Shown: positions 1-13,612, counted from the stretch's first letter. The stretch is DNA of 64,000 nucleotides from Symsagittifera roscoffensis (GCF_963678635.1 NC_087063.1:38890759-38954758), one strand, 5' to 3'. A program made the numbers and translations. Notes: generated by a model from the sequence alone, not told the origin.

Positions 1-1880
1 TGCAAACTTAAATGCATACTCACAAAAAATAGTCATGCGTATTTTATTACAAACATACGTTTATTCATACACAATTAAATACTTACATAAGGTTAATCAT
101 GCAAACTTACATTTAAAAAAATTATGTACACACTTACTGAATACAAACATACATACATGTATACATAAGTACAAACTTACATAAACACATACATACATGC
201 ATACATAGATACATACATACAAACTTACATGTATACATACATATATAAAGTTACTTAGAGACATTCATACAACTTAGAGACATTCATACAAACATTGAAA
301 AATGAAGTCTTACATAAAGGTATGAATGCAAACGTACATAGTCTTATACATAGGAAGAAGGCAAATAAACTACCATACAAACATAAATTTTACATACTTG
401 CTTACATGCTTTTAAACCTGCAATCAATTATACGAAAATTTTGTTTTTACACATGCAAAGATTTTGACTTAACATTTCTGCTGACCTTTACAATACAACC
501 ACATTTAAACACACAAACCAGCTTAATTTCACTTCACACTTTCAAGACGAATATATACACACATTCAGACAAAAAGAGTCAGGCATTAGAGACTGGCATT
601 CATACGTCTTTACATAAAATCATATAAACGTGCCTTTCATACTCATACACGAAAATGCATAAGTACTTACCTACAAACAGACATGGTTCGTACTATACAA
701 GCATGCTACGACTCATGTGTACACACTTTCCTTTTAAACAGGCATGAAACTTCAATCATAAGTTTGTACAATTTGCAAACAAGCTAATTTTAAAATTTTT
801 TCAAACTGAAAAATTTACATTGATACAAAATAATTGCTGGTCTTCATTCACTCAATCAAGCGGACATGCATTCAAGAATTCTTACTTACATTAAAACATA
901 CGAATATACATTTGAAAACATACAAACTTCTAAATACTCAAATGAATACACACAAATAGTATGTGCATACATGATTAATTACATTTATACATGCAAAAAA
1001 TTGTACACTTTTTCATAGATACATACAGTTTACAAAAATAGACACACACGCAAGTTTTGCTTACATACATGCAAAACTTTTACTTATTAGTTCTGCTGAA
1101 CTTTGAAATACAAACACCTGTAAATACACAAACCAACTTGCATTCACTTCACACATTCAGACAAAAAGAATCACGCATTACAGACTGGCATTCATACGTC
1201 TTTACATACAATCATATAACCGTGCCTTTCATACTGATATACGAATATGCAGAAATACTTGCCTAAAATCATACATAGGTTGAAAAAATTTGCTTGTATT
1301 CATTCACTCAATCAAGCGGACATGCAGTCAAGAGTTCTTACTTACATAAAAACATACAAATTTACATAACTTCTAAATACTCAAATGAGTACACACAAAC
1401 AGTATGTACATACATGATTAATTACATTTAAACATGCAAAAAGTTGTACACTTTTACATAGATACATACAATTTACATAAATACACACATACGCAAAGCA
1501 TGTGCGTACATATATACTATGCTTATAGTATCTTGTCTAACTTTCAAGAAAAAATAGAAACATTAGTAAAATTCAAGTTGGGTTATAGTTATTCTTCTAG
1601 TTACAATTGTTTTGGTTTACACGCGCATAAGGAAAAAAATTGTACTCATACTTACAAACACATCAACTTGCATACATACACGCATACACAAAAAGTATTT
1701 TTTCTTGCATTTGTTTATAGATTACTAGAAATATTCACACAAAAATATATCCATTACGTTTTACGTATAAATATATTCAAATACAGTCAAACCTACATAC
1801 ACACTTTGATTTTTACTCTGCAAACGTCGCAAGCAGAGATTTGCAAAGAAAAGCCAGCTTTCAGCCAGCTCATCTACACC
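1..1880. repeat. CATA/TACA-rich low-complexity DNA with internal duplication
   Basis: The stretch is dominated by short runs such as CATACATACATA and ACTTACATAAA. Longer similar segments recur. About 440-620 resembles about 1057-1215 (both contain CACAAACCA and CAGACAAAAAGA). About 840-1060 resembles about 1290-1510 (both contain CACTCAATCAAGCGGACATG). Open frames here of 110 and 150 codons are rich in Thr, His, Tyr and Ile, as expected from translating the repeat, so I do not call them genes. Confidence 0.7.
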
Positions 1881-1883
1881 ATT

Positions 1884-4386
1884 TAGCAATGTTGTTCATC
1901 TTTGAAAAAATAAAAAAGGGCGATAAACAATTTTTTAATATGTCTGTTGATCTCCCAAACGAATTTTCCAACGGTATCAAATTTCAACTCAAAATTGACC
2001 AGTGAGTCAAGAGAAGCGCTTTTAGTGGTTAGATGAAAAAACCGAGGCTTACTAACTTGCATAACACGGGAAAATTCCAAAACAAATTATTGAAAGTTTT
2101 TTGTTGGACGGTCCGAATAGAGTTTTTTGACATATAGAAAATTGATTTTAAGTAATTATTTAGTTTTGTACAGAAAATTTAGGACAGTGGAAATTTTGGT
2201 TCGAAAAAAATTAGCCATTGTTCTAAGAATTGTAATCTTTTTTAAAAAACTTTGTTTTTTGATTCATTTGTTAGTTCTGTAGTTTGATATATCTTCAGTT
2301 GACGATCAAGCTGCAGGTTTAGCCGTACACCAAGTTACATTGACTAGAGTTGCACATTATGTTGTTTTCTCGCTAAACCATTAAAACTTTTTTTGTTTGA
2401 AAAAATATATATGTGGTTCTGAAAAAGCTATTTAATACAGGTTCAACTGTTCTTTTTTTTCATCTTTTCCCCCCGTATTTATGCAATATCGATAGTTTGA
2501 GCAATAGTATCTTAGAAAATAATCTTTTAACTATGATAAAATTAACGGTAAAGGGTATGTTTTAGAGAAAACAAAAGTTGTTCTAAGCTGATGTTCAGCT
2601 CATTTTTTCAGTAATAAAGAAACCTTTCAGTAATTTTTTAAATTTGTGCAAAACAAACAAGCCAATCTTCTTTTGCGATTTTGAATTTTCTAGAAAAACT
2701 GTTTTTTAGACATGATTCTAAATGAAACACAAGTTTTTTTTATAATTTTAAAGAATTAGGAGCAAAAAAAACTTTTGTTCTTTTTGTTTTATTTAATTTG
2801 GATTACAAAACAAACAGCTAAACATTAATAAATTCAACTTAACTATTTGAAAAAAGGCAGCACAAAACACAAAACAGACTGAAAACTTTTCAATTGACGC
2901 CACGTATAACAGAGATTGATGCGTTCCGATCCTTTTTCTTGTTTTTTGCGAGCAACTGGCGTTTACATTTGGCTTATATCGGTTGTCTGCCTACTGCACC
3001 AAGGGCTCACTGTTAGACTGATTTCTGCAACGAGAGTATTAAGGTGAAGCTGATGGCTCCATTTCCAGGCCGACTTGGGCCTCTCGACTTCCTGGGAAGA
3101 TCCAAATTGTCTCTACGAAAGAGGAATGCGCTCATAAGGAGATGAGTAAATCTAGATCCTTGATTAGCATAACTTTTGCTATTTGCGCTGAATCGATGAT
3201 ATAAACTCCGATAATCAAAAAATTATCTTTTCTGATGGCCTTTTAAACCATATTTAACTATATTTTTAAAATATATAATTGCAATAAGATAACCTAAAGG
3301 GAAAATATGCGATTTAGAGTGATCCAATTATCATTATTTGAATTTAATTGTTGTCTAATAAGGAAAGAAAATCTCCAAGAGCAGTCTTGTCAAAAATAAT
3401 ACGTTCTTGAGCGGAATCAGTCAAAACTTACACATACAATTTTTTAAGGTTTTGCGGTAACGGAGAGCAAACATTGAATTGAAACGGGTAAAATTATGAA
3501 TCAAATGATGAAAGCACGCGCCTGCAGAGGCGTTGTTATTGCGCTAAAAACAAAACAAGTCTTATCATGAATTGGAATTGAAATAGCTGATAAATGCTTT
3601 GTTTTGTATAATCAAGACCACATCTTTTGTAACTTTTGATAGTAATTTTATCGACTCTTCTTCAAATTGAACACTTTCGGACAAGTATTAAAACGCAGCA
3701 TAGTTTTGGTCTCACTTTCATATCTTGTATTCAGCGGCTAATCTAAATTGAACACATAAACTTTTTTATGTCTGATTGAGATTTATGATTGAGTATAGAA
3801 GTCAGTCCACAACCAGAAAGTTTTTCAAAAAGAAACCCTTTACATTTTAACCTGATTTAGTCTTACCAGAATTCGTTTATCTGCTGGGAAACTTATCCAA
3901 TTTGGCTACGCTGTGTATGATCTATCACTGGCTGATAAGCGAATGGTTCGAATAAACTTGAATTTATGTAGATAAGTCCGTGTTTGATTTTTTACACGTG
4001 TTTATCGGTATGTGTAATTGTTAATTTTTATGTATATATGTTCAGAAGTGTAACAATAGCTAAGAGTTAGGCCACAAATCAAATTCAATGTAGCTTTAGT
4101 TCCAGATTAGTCGAGATTCTCTAGAACATTTTACTAGGTGTTGTATCTGTACTATGTTCAACCAGATACTACAAAGTAATATAATTATGTGTAAATTTTG
4201 TGCATTGCATGATCGATATTTATATGCTTTACAGTTTGCTTGTATTGGAAATATTATATCAGAAAAGATGTAGAAGCATGTTGTTCCAAAACGTTTTCGA
4301 ATCAATTTAGGATAAATAATTGTAATTGGAAATAAAATTCGATGTCAAAATCAATCCAAATTCTTCTTTTTACTTCTGTTCATTAT
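1884..4386. other. AT-rich non-coding stretch
   Basis: I see no long open frame, RNA gene or transposon end here. The least AT-rich part, about 2930-3150, is open for short distances on both strands but matches nothing I recognise. Confidence 0.5.
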
Positions 4387-4586
4387 NNNNNNNNNNNNNN
4401 NNNNNNNNNNNNNNNNNNNNNNNNNNNNNNNNNNNNNNNNNNNNNNNNNNNNNNNNNNNNNNNNNNNNNNNNNNNNNNNNNNNNNNNNNNNNNNNNNNNN
4501 NNNNNNNNNNNNNNNNNNNNNNNNNNNNNNNNNNNNNNNNNNNNNNNNNNNNNNNNNNNNNNNNNNNNNNNNNNNNNNNNNNNNNN
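4387..4586. other. Assembly gap (200 N)
   Basis: Run of N of a round length, typical of a scaffold join. The interior of the LTR retrotransposon whose 3' end follows is probably missing here. Confidence 0.95.
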
Positions 4587-4990
4587 ATTGGGGAACCCGA
4601 TTCCCATAAATACAGTAGAGGACTCTCTAAAATCGCCAACCAAGAAATTCTCCATAGACTCACCTTCAGATAAAGAAACGAGCAGACAAATGAAAACGCC
4701 AGATCAGACGCCACCAAGCCTAAAGAAACTCATCAAAGAGATGGGTTTCCATGAAAAGTCACCCGAATGTAAAGCCTGCTGAACATTCCTGGACGCGATA
4801 CGTCCAAAAGATCAAACTAGCACGACTCAAATAGTAGATCTGTTATCTACCGCGGAAAACCCTGAAAAGTCGCCTGAAAATCTGGGAATACTATCGGAGA
4901 TGAACGTACAAAATGTGGAGGGAGCGAACTTCGAAGAGCATCAAGAGAAGGCCAACAAAGAGGAGCAGATAACAGCAGAAAAAGTCTAAC
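4587..4990 (+). pseudogene. 3' end of LTR-retrotransposon polyprotein frame
   Basis: A Lys/Glu/Ser/Pro-rich frame runs out of the gap to an in-frame TGA at about 4780, and continues in the same frame to a TAA at about 4988. The residues are low in complexity (for example QTPPSLKKLIKEMG) and carry no catalytic motif. Its place, just before a polypurine tract and an LTR, makes it the tail of the element's coding region. Which protein it belongs to cannot be told. Confidence 0.45.
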
Positions 4991-5090
4991 AAACTCAACT
5001 CAGTCCCACGGGGACTTAAGAACTCAGGTCCTAAGGGGACGTAAAACTCAATTTGATACATACATATTCCTTTATTGTTGAGAGGGGGAG

Positions 5091-5308
5091 TGTCATCCGG
5101 CCGGATTGGCAATATATCCTGCGTTGAGCTGGTCAAGTGACCTTGCAAGACAAGGCTAAACCATAAGTTTAGTGATTTGGCAACAGAAGGGAAATAAACT
5201 GATTTAAAAATCAGTTGTCTTATTTATTCTCTTAGTTGTCCTACAGAGTTACTTAGCCAATCCGTTCGGATTCAGTATTTAACATCGCGCATACCAACGG
5301 GTATGACA
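5091..5308 (+). mobile_element. 3' LTR of an LTR retrotransposon (about 218 bp)
   Basis: The segment begins TGTCATCCGG and ends GGGTATGACA, so the termini form the inverted pair TGTCAT/ATGACA. A polypurine tract (AGAGGGGGAG, 5081-5090) abuts the 5' edge, which is where plus-strand priming occurs. A possible poly(A) signal (AATAAA, about 5191) lies inside. The matching 5' LTR is not in the window, so no target-site duplication can be checked. A Gypsy-type element is the likely class, by terminal sequence only. Confidence 0.65.
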
Positions 5309-7200
5309 ACTATAGTCCCCAAAACAAATACAACGTTGTTTTTGTAACAGGCGCATGGCATGAGTTCAGGTCATCCGACCATCCGAAATATCATTTTCCC
5401 AATGAACACTTTGATGTCATCTAGGTCAAAAGGTTGGTTTTTTGCTGAAAAACATATCCATGATTAATTGAGGTTTCGTTTCAACTGAAAATATCCATCT
5501 GGTTCAGAACGTCATTTTGAAATAATCATCGTCAATTCTCTGGTTTTTGCTTTGTTTATCTGTTCAGCTGTGTTGTTTGGCTATTTTGCTCAGCTGTTGT
5601 TTTCAGCAGTTTTGTTTAGTGGCTCTACGTTTTTTTTGTTGCTTTAAATTTTTTTAGAGCCTTAACTTTTTTCTGAATAATGAAATAGCTTATTAAAAGT
5701 TATCGGTGTAGTTCGACCTCTAAAAATTGAATTTCTGTCAAAATATCAGCTGCCGCAGAATCCAATTGTGTATAGACAAGCAAATGGATTTTTCTTCAAA
5801 TTGTCAAGTATAAAATGATGCTTATTCTTGATAACTTTCAAACGTTTGTGAATAATAGATACCATTGTATTTTTTCTGCAACTTAAGTTGTCTTCTCCAA
5901 TTGAAATTGGCTACTAATGCTCGTGTCCAACTACTTCTTGGAGCTTTGTTAATAAAACTCATTCTTGACAGCTGATGCCAGTCAGTTGTGTCGAAGATAG
6001 TGACTCAGTCGGTTGCTTTGGTTTTTAATTTGCCAGCTTATAGCACCCTAATTTTGCCTGAGCTTGTCTGAGAACACCTGTGATCGGTGTTGCTACTCCA
6101 TTCAGTGTCTATTTTTAAGATCATTTATCCACGAGGGAATCATTTATATCACGTTTTCTCAAAAAAAATTTCGAAAACGTGATAGTTAGGTTAGACATTT
6201 TAAGGCTTTTCGTGAATTCAAAGTAGCCAAACAATCGTATACTGGTGGACTAGTGCTCAACAGTAAGTCAATTCAAGAAGCCTGTTAAACATTTACAAAT
6301 CGTAAAATAGCCTGGTCTGGTTTTCTTGGCTAGAAGAATCCAAAAAAATACTAAATTTTGGCGAAAGTCCAGCCTAGATATGAGTTTACACAGTTCTAAT
6401 TGTATTTCATACTTAATTCATTTGGAGCTATTGAGAGCTTACAATTCTGCAAGTAAACTTGGAAAAAGTTAGTTTTTTGTATACTTTATTCGAAGCATTT
6501 GCCTTTCCAGTTTTCTCCGGTCTCCTTCTTGTTAACCACTCAATTTCTCCACGATCATTTATTTGAAACTCATTTTTGACGAGTAGCCTTAGGTTTTTGA
6601 ATCTTGTTGATGAAAACCCACTGAAATTGAATCATCAATTGAAAAAGTTCCCTGCTTCATTCTAAATTTTGATTAGTATAAAGTCAAACTAGTAGAGTTC
6701 GACTTGATACTAAAAATTTTAAAATCGTTGCTGTACCAGTTGAAGAAGATGTTTCAAAATATTCATTACCAGCTACTTAAATCAATTCTCCAATTACGCA
6801 TCTGGCAATGTATTTTTGGTTCCTCTACTCTTAGTTGATTGCTTTTACAAAACCAATTTGCCTGGATTTTCAATCAAATTTGGATGATAATGAGGTGACT
6901 CGACAACTAATTGCCTTGCCTTGAAAAACTCGGTCGCTGCGAAAACTAAGAAAGATACAATTCTCCAAAAAAAATTTATAATAGCAAAAACCACTGATGC
7001 TTGATGAATTCACTTGATCTCGAAAGTTGCTAAATTTACATTTAAATGATGGTTTAGTGCTTATAATTCGCCAATCAAAAGAACAAAATGTTTTGTAAAT
7101 TTGGTTTTTTTTTTCGTTTGATACGAGTAATCAAATAGCAGTGCGTTGATTTTTATTTACAAAATGAGAGAGAAGCAACCGCTTGCCTATTTGAGCAAGT
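5309..7200. other. Non-coding stretch, no feature recognised
   Basis: AT-rich sequence with stops in all frames and no clear repeat structure. Confidence 0.5.
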
Positions 7201-7379
7201 CTAACTTTTTGTCGGTTCTAGTTTCGAAAATCTGTTTTTTCTTTCGTGCCAGATCCCATGTCGTTCTTGCTTGACATTTATAAAAAAAAAACACTCGGTT
7301 TTATTCTGTAATTCCGTACATAAAGTACGTCTTAACGAGTGTGTTGGAGTCTTACTTCTCTGATGCTTAGCTCGCATCA

Positions 7380-8090
7380 AAAACTGTCCTTCTCTTATTG
7401 TTCCGACTTTCGATACTAAAGTGACGGAATATTTGTGCTCGGGGTGGGGTTTTTTTTCTTCAGACAAATTTCGTCCTTTTTTGACGGAATTTTTTTATAT
7501 CATTCAAAAGGTATTGTTGTCTTGAGCTCAAATTTGAAAAGATATTTCACCTGTGATTATTTTTCGTAAAGTTATGAGGGTTTAAAGATTGCCATTTTGG
7601 CCATTTTGACCAATTTGGGACAATTAACGCGCGATATAATTCGCGCCATTAACGCGTAAGCGGAGATTTAATCCGTCTTAGAAATCGTTCCAAATTGGTT
7701 GAAAGAAGCCTATTTGCCATAATTGATTTGTTACAAGGAGCGAAATCTATTGTTTTGTACTTTATATGGCGTGTGGGGGGATGATTTTCATCGAAAAATT
7801 TTCAAATTTTAGAAAAAAAAGTTTTTCATTTATTTTATTTGATTTAATTTTAATGTTGTTTATGTTATTACTACTCCATAAACGGTAGAAGGCAGTCGGA
7901 ACTTTCAGGGCTTCGCCCTGATACGAGCAGTCTTGTTGTACTTTATATGGCGTGTGGGGGATGATTTTTTTTTTCATTTTATTTTATTTCATTTAATTTT
8001 TTCATGTTATTACTGCTGCTCCATAAAACTTAAAAGGCAGTCGGAACATTCAGGGCTTCGCCCTGATACGAGCAGTCCTGTTGTTTCTGT
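7380..8090 (+). repeat. Left arm of a long inverted repeat, with an internal direct duplication
   Basis: About 7380-8090 matches the reverse complement of about 10030-10610. Shared landmarks are TTCCGACTTTCGA (against TCGAAAGTCGGAA), the region around TTAACGCGTAAGCGG, and GCGTGTGGGGGATGAT (against ATCATCCCCCACACGC). Within this arm a unit with GGCGTGTGGGGG, a homopolymer-rich middle and CAGGGCTTCGCCCTGATACG occurs twice (about 7755-7930 and 7935-8085). The arms enclose about 2 kb with no transposase-like frame, so this may be a non-autonomous foldback element. Confidence 0.65.
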
Positions 8091-10029
8091 TTTTGCAACA
8101 TTTTGATTTATTTTTTATTGTGTTTTCAGACTTTGTAATATATCAGCCATTTGCTTCTTATATCCCCTTTCGACATGATTTGCTCCACTGAGTTTGCTCT
8201 TACTACTGAAGCTACAAAAAACTGAAAGCTTCGCTTTTCCTCATTTTATCAACAAGACCTCAATGCGCGGCCATTTTGTTGACTTGCACTATGTTGTTCT
8301 AAAAACTGCTTTCCGTTCAGTCTTTTTCTTTTCATATATCTTTTTTTTACCGTAAATATGTAAGAGCGTACTGTTTTTGTAGGAATTGAAAGCTATTTTA
8401 CTAAAATTTGATGATGGTTTAATTGAATCAAGAAAGGTTTCAAAGGACTTCGTCCACTGCTAGACAATGTTGCTCGTCGTGCCTTTCACGAGCTGAACGG
8501 CTTTCCATGTTTTTAGTCAGCCTGGTTCTCAATTCAAGGAGAATAATAGAGCTATGGAGCTATGTATCTGGTTTGAAGGCGTGCATGTTGACCATTGTAA
8601 TTGGCTGATCGTTTTCAAGCCTCTGCTTGATTAGCAGCTTGATCATCGCTTTTACCTCTCATATAAGCACAATCATGCCTGATCAACTCGAAATTTGAAA
8701 ATTCTAGTGCCATTGGTAGGTAACAACACAATTCAGTTTTTTTCTCGAAGTTACTTAGTTGCGTTATATATTCGAGCAGCTCTCTGTCAAGCTAAACCTG
8801 GTCGTCGAAACTTGGCGCGAGTCAATTTTCATGCCACTGATGATTGTGATATTAGCATTAGTTGTAAAAATCAAAATTTTCACGCATGAGAAAACTAATT
8901 TGGAATAATCTTTATCAACTATCAAATTTGTTTTGTTAAGCTAATTTTATTCGAGTTTTCGAATTTCTAAATCTCATCAATTCCAACACATTTTGTTTTT
9001 TGAAGCCAATCTTTTTTCTGAAGTAAGCAAATACCAACTGAATCATTAGTATTATGGCAACACAATAAAAAAGACAATTGGAGGAAACTAAAAAAAGTTA
9101 AAAACTAACTAGAAACGCAGTTTTGAAAAGAAGGTTATTGCTCTGAAAACTCTAAATGTTTGACGAAGTTCTGCTCATGTATTGTTTTCAAGTTTTTTCA
9201 GACGTAATTCGGTTTAATGGGTGATGTTCGACAAACAAACAAAGTACTTAAGCAAACTGCTCGGATCAGTGCGAGAACCTGAATGATCCAACTGTTCTTT
9301 AACTTCAATCAAGTTGTTTTTGATGACTTTTTTACTCTAGTTTTAAAAAACGATGATACTGTGATGATTTTCTGCAATGATTTATAAAAAGTATGATTCC
9401 TAATTTTTGGAATTTTTTTTTCCGATTTTAGAAAAAAATTTTCTTGTAAGTGTAAATTACAAAATATTTTCCCAAATTTCTATTTCCAACACCTGTAACT
9501 TTTTTTAAAGTTTATCATAAATGACATGTTTCTCTAAGCTTGATATTAAAGCGTCGTTAATTATCAGATGGTATCCACTCGAAAAAAAAATCCAGGTAAG
9601 TTACGCGCAGAGGCTTCAGGTAAAGGATAGTTTAATTAAATATCACCTCAAGTCTACCTCAAAAGTATTTCAGCAATATGTTTAGCTTTAAAGTTGAGGT
9701 AACAAACAGTTTCAGGGAAATTTCAAAAATTAGCTGGAAACTATGTGAAATCCTAGTAGTAATAGTTATAATAATAATAATAATAATCATAATAATAATA
9801 ATAATAATCATAATAATAAAAAAAATCATAATCATAATAATAATAATAATCATAATATTAACTGTTTTCAGGCAGAAAATACACAAATTCACAAACTGAC
9901 ACTTTAGTTAGATTAAAACGGCCTAGGAGATCACCATTAGATCTACAGATCCGTTTTCAGGTGTCTCTGACAATTATAAAAACTGTTTGAAAGCAATTAT
10001 GAGTATTACGAGCACATTTTAAAACCAAT
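8091..10029. other. Spacer between inverted-repeat arms
   Basis: AT-rich non-coding DNA. The open frames of 60-64 codons near 8423-8890 show no recognisable domain. Confidence 0.45.
9766..9858. repeat. (AAT)n microsatellite with CAT interruptions
   Basis: Uninterrupted AATAATAAT runs with a few AATCAT variants. Open frames across it on both strands are poly-Ile or Ile/Met translations of the microsatellite. Confidence 0.9.
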
Positions 10030-10615
10030 TTCCAAAAGCAACAAGACGGATGCTTTGAAAGTTCCGACTCCCTTTATAGGCATATGGAGCATTGTTTGTG
10101 CACAAAAAGTGGATAAAAAAGTTTCTTTTGAAGCAATTATGAGTATTATGAGTAAATTTTTGAAACCAGTTTCCAAAAGCAACAAGACTGTTCAAATCAA
10201 GGCGAAGCCTTGAGCTTCCGACCGCCTGTATAGGCCTATGTTTTTTGCAGAAAAAGTTGATGAATAAAAAATTTTGAGATTATTTTATCATCCCCCACAC
10301 GCCACATAAAATATAAAGTGATATTTTTTGCCCCTATTTAAATATCAATTATGGCAAATAGCCTACTTCAACCAATTTGGAATGATTTCTACGGCGGATT
10401 TAATATCTGCTTACGCGTTATAAGCGCGAAATAAATCACGCGTTAATTGTCCTATAATCAGCAAATTGGCAATTTTTGTACACCGGTTGGTATGAAAAAA
10501 ATTACTCCAAAAATGGGTAGTTAGAAATTCGTTTTTTTTTGGAGAAAAAAAACCCGCCCGAGTACAAAACAACGTCAATTTTTTCGAAAGTCGGAATAAC
10601 AACAAAAATGCGCAA
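10030..10615 (-). repeat. Right arm of a long inverted repeat
   Basis: Reverse-complement partner of the arm at about 7380-8090. It also holds two copies of a sub-unit (about 10010-10085 and 10125-10250), each with AAGCAATTATGAGTATTA followed by AGCAACAAGAC. The arms have diverged by substitutions and small indels, so the element is not recent. Confidence 0.65.
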
Positions 10616-10728
10616 CTATGAAATTTTGTTAATTTGAGTTGACCATTTTTTTATGATTCAACCAGTTGTTTGGGCCGCTATGCCCTTAAAATTCATCGCA
10701 AAGATATATCTTAATACGCGAAAATTAA

Positions 10729-12726
10729 CCCGGGTTGACCATCCTACAAAAAATGCTTTTCGCATAGAAATTTTTATAAAATTTGTAGGTATCTTACAAC
10801 TTTCTTATAAAAATCCAAATTAATTCAATTTACAAAAGCCAAAATCACTTTAATTGTTTTGTATGCCGTAATAACATTTCTTTTTTTTTCAGATTTATGC
10901 ATGTAAAATATTTTAGATTGTTGTTACAATGTGTGCATTTGGAACAAAAAACTCAAGAACAAAAACTTGTGTTTTTTTTCAACAAATCTCCTAATTATAA
11001 AGTAACTGTTTGAAATTTTTAGGAGACCAAATACATTCAATTTTGACCAATCATGCCATATAGTTTAGGACGTGTTGTATGCGGCGTATAGGTATGAATC
11101 AACAACTTCTCTTGAAATCAGCAAAAACTTATTCTGTAGCACTGTTGTTTTTCGGTAAATTTCTGTAGCAATATTAGTCTTTTTGCCCACAGGTTTCCTT
11201 CACTTTTCTGTACGAAAGAATGCAGAACTTTTAACTGATTATAAGAAAAATTTAAAAACTAAAAAAGAAAAAAATTTGAAAATTTTTTGTAGAAACAGTT
11301 CTATCTCACAACTTTCTTGCAAGAAAAGCCGCTATCTTACAATTTTTCTTAGAAGAGAATGTCTCTATCTTTTAACATTTTTAGAACGTAATTTTGTGAG
11401 CAGTTGAAAGACTCTTTTAAGAAAAGTTCTAAAACAGCTGTTATTGGCCAACCCGGCAATCTATTTGAAACTGTTTTCATTTTGCGGCAATCAATTTGGA
11501 CGAGGAAAAGACTATACCGAGCACAAAATTCCGTCAGTTTTTTTATCCGGAGCAAAGAAATGTAACAATTACCTGTTACGACTTTTACGCAGGTTTTTAC
11601 TGTACCTTGCCCGGGTTGAAAAAAAAAATGGTTATCATACATTTTTCATTTACGAAAAAAATGCTTATTATATTCTTTCATACAAATTCATAGAGCAAAA
11701 GTATATGTATGAAAAAAGTAAAATAAGCATTTTTTCCATATATGAAATTGTATGATAAGCATTTTTTCCATAGTATGAAATTGTATGATAAGCATTTTTT
11801 CCATAAATGAAAATTCAAAAAATTTTTGTTTCGAAATTTCGTGTTTCAACCGAAACACTAACCAAGGATTTTTTGTCATGAGAAAACCCAGAGTGTAACT
11901 GGCATCTTCCACGCAGATAAACTGCATTTGGTGGTTTCAGCCATAAAAGTTAACTTTCACATTTTCACATGAAAATTTATGCCAAAAAAGTAACTTTTTG
12001 AATATGGCTAGATAATTTTTAGCTTGAAAATTATAATGGTTGAGAAAAAAAGGCCTGTTTTTTTTACAAATTTATTTTTTTAGCAAATGAAACAAAAGAT
12101 AATAATCGTGTTTAAAAAAAAACACTTTCATGTGAATTTTGGGTTTTTTGGGTGAGAAACTTATCCTGGACTACGTACACAAAAATGTCAAATTTTGCAT
12201 GCAATTTTTTTTTGTAAAATTTATATTTTGGCACAAACTTGCAGCCAAAAAAAGGATTAAAAACTTTTTTCCTCAAATTTTTATTTTTGTTTATGAAAAA
12301 AATGCATATCATACAATTTTCATATATGAAAACTTTATGATAAGCATTTTTCTGACCGAAATTAAAATTATGTTTTTGGTTGTCATTATGCCCTTCATCA
12401 TAGATATACTTATTTAAATCTGTTCATAGTTACCCAGACACGTTTTTTGGTGATTTTTGAATTTTTTTTTCTCTATGACAAAATGAAAATTTTATAATTT
12501 TCATACATGAAAATTGTTTGACAAGCATTTTTTATAAAAAACTTTAAATCATTTTTTAATGACCAGAAAGCTTCAAAAGAGGCATTTAGACCAAAAATGT
12601 TCATTAAAAACTTTTAAAATACTTTTTAAATTTTGTATGAATTTTCTATGATAAGCATTTTTTTCCATAAACTTCATATATGAAACTGTATGATAAGCAT
12701 TTTTCCTCTATGGACGTCAACCCGGG
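10729..12726. mobile_element. Nested non-autonomous elements with CCCGGGTTGA ends
   Basis: CCCGGGTTGA or its complement occurs at 10729, 11610 and 12721. Reading inward from 11610 and, on the other strand, from 12726 gives similar sequence (CCCGGGTTGA, then ATGCTTATCATAC-like blocks), so 11610-12726 is a plausible unit with terminal inverted repeats. The interior repeats a partly palindromic motif, TATGATAAGCATTTTTTCCATA, at about 11640-11815, 12295-12350, 12480-12530 and 12640-12705. No transposase frame is present. Confidence 0.5.
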
Positions 12727-13261
12727 TTGTTGATTTTTTCTGCTCTCTTTTTCGAGCGAAGTGGAATTTGCGAATAAACAAATGAAATACAGAAATACTT
12801 TCAAATTAAACTGAGGCGCGCTAATGGGTCCCATTAAGAAATCAGTAGCTGCGAAATATATGTTAAGCATCGACAATCTTGATAACTTGCTCGTTGTTGT
12901 TTTGGGGGAAAATAATTTTCACTATTTTTGTTCGCTCTTTGAAGCTTTTCAATTGTTTTATCAAAATGATTATTATCCCGAAGTTTCCTCCCTTGTAAGC
13001 AAGATAAATGTGAGCTGCCTGTAGCTTTCCTGGTACGGGTTGAGATTGTATTACATGATACTATTTTTACTGCACAAAGAGTAATTCCCGGAAATCCTAT
13101 TATCATGAATGGCAGAAAATACACAATCTTCTAAAAATTGAACAATGGTTCAAACTTTTGTTAAAATTGAGCAAACAAACAAACAGCATGCTAAATCGTA
13201 ATCAACCAATGGCTTAAGTTTTCAGCCAAGTTGTCAATTACAAAGTTTTAGCTAATTTTTA
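12727..13261. other. Non-coding stretch downstream of the receptor gene
   Basis: Open frames of 66 and 96 codons overlap here on opposite strands and show no known domain. The stretch lies just 3' of the receptor stop codon, so part may be its 3' untranslated region. Confidence 0.4.
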
Positions 13262-13612
13262 TCAGGTGACAACATGTTTCCAGAAGAACAAAACATGGAT
13301 CACTGCAATGAACACCAACATGAATATCCCAAAACCCATATCACATGATGCAGATATTTTGCGGCGTGCATTTGACTGATCGCTTTCTTCGCTGTCGCTC
13401 CCTTTCAAGACTGAACATCTCGAATTGCTCAAGCCGGTCTCTGATCTCTCCAAGACCGCTTCATTTTCATATGCTCCATCTCCAGTCTCGTTTAGGTTCT
13501 TTGTGTTATTTTCAAAGTTAGCTGATTTGACATTTTCTCCTGGGTCTTTACTTATAATGATGAAGAACCCTAAAAATATTCGTAATCTACTTCGGTCACA
13601 ACTTTTTATGAA
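13262..13612 (-). CDS. Receptor terminal exon: cytoplasmic loop and M4
   Basis: The acceptor ACACCCTCAG opens in phase 0, as the M3 exon requires. The exon encodes an acidic, Asn/Ser-rich loop and one hydrophobic helix (GFGIFMLVFIAVIHVLFFW), then six residues and a TGA. The loop between M3 and M4 is short for the family. Confidence 0.75.
   Translation of the reverse strand, partial: FIKSCDRSRLRIFLGFFIIISKDPGENVKSANFENNTKNLNETGDGAYENEAVLERSETGLSNSRCSVLKGSDSEESDQSNARRKISASCDMGFGIFMLVFIAVIHVLFFWKHVVT

Noticed and set aside
295-1886. Open frames of 69-150 codons
   Set aside because: Translations of CATA/TACA-rich low-complexity DNA with biased composition.
4326-4782. Frames of 90-146 codons crossing the N run
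   Set aside because: Most of their length is unknown sequence, and the left and right sides do not share a recognisable protein.
9659-9899. Ile-rich frames on both strands
   Set aside because: They are the (AAT)n microsatellite.
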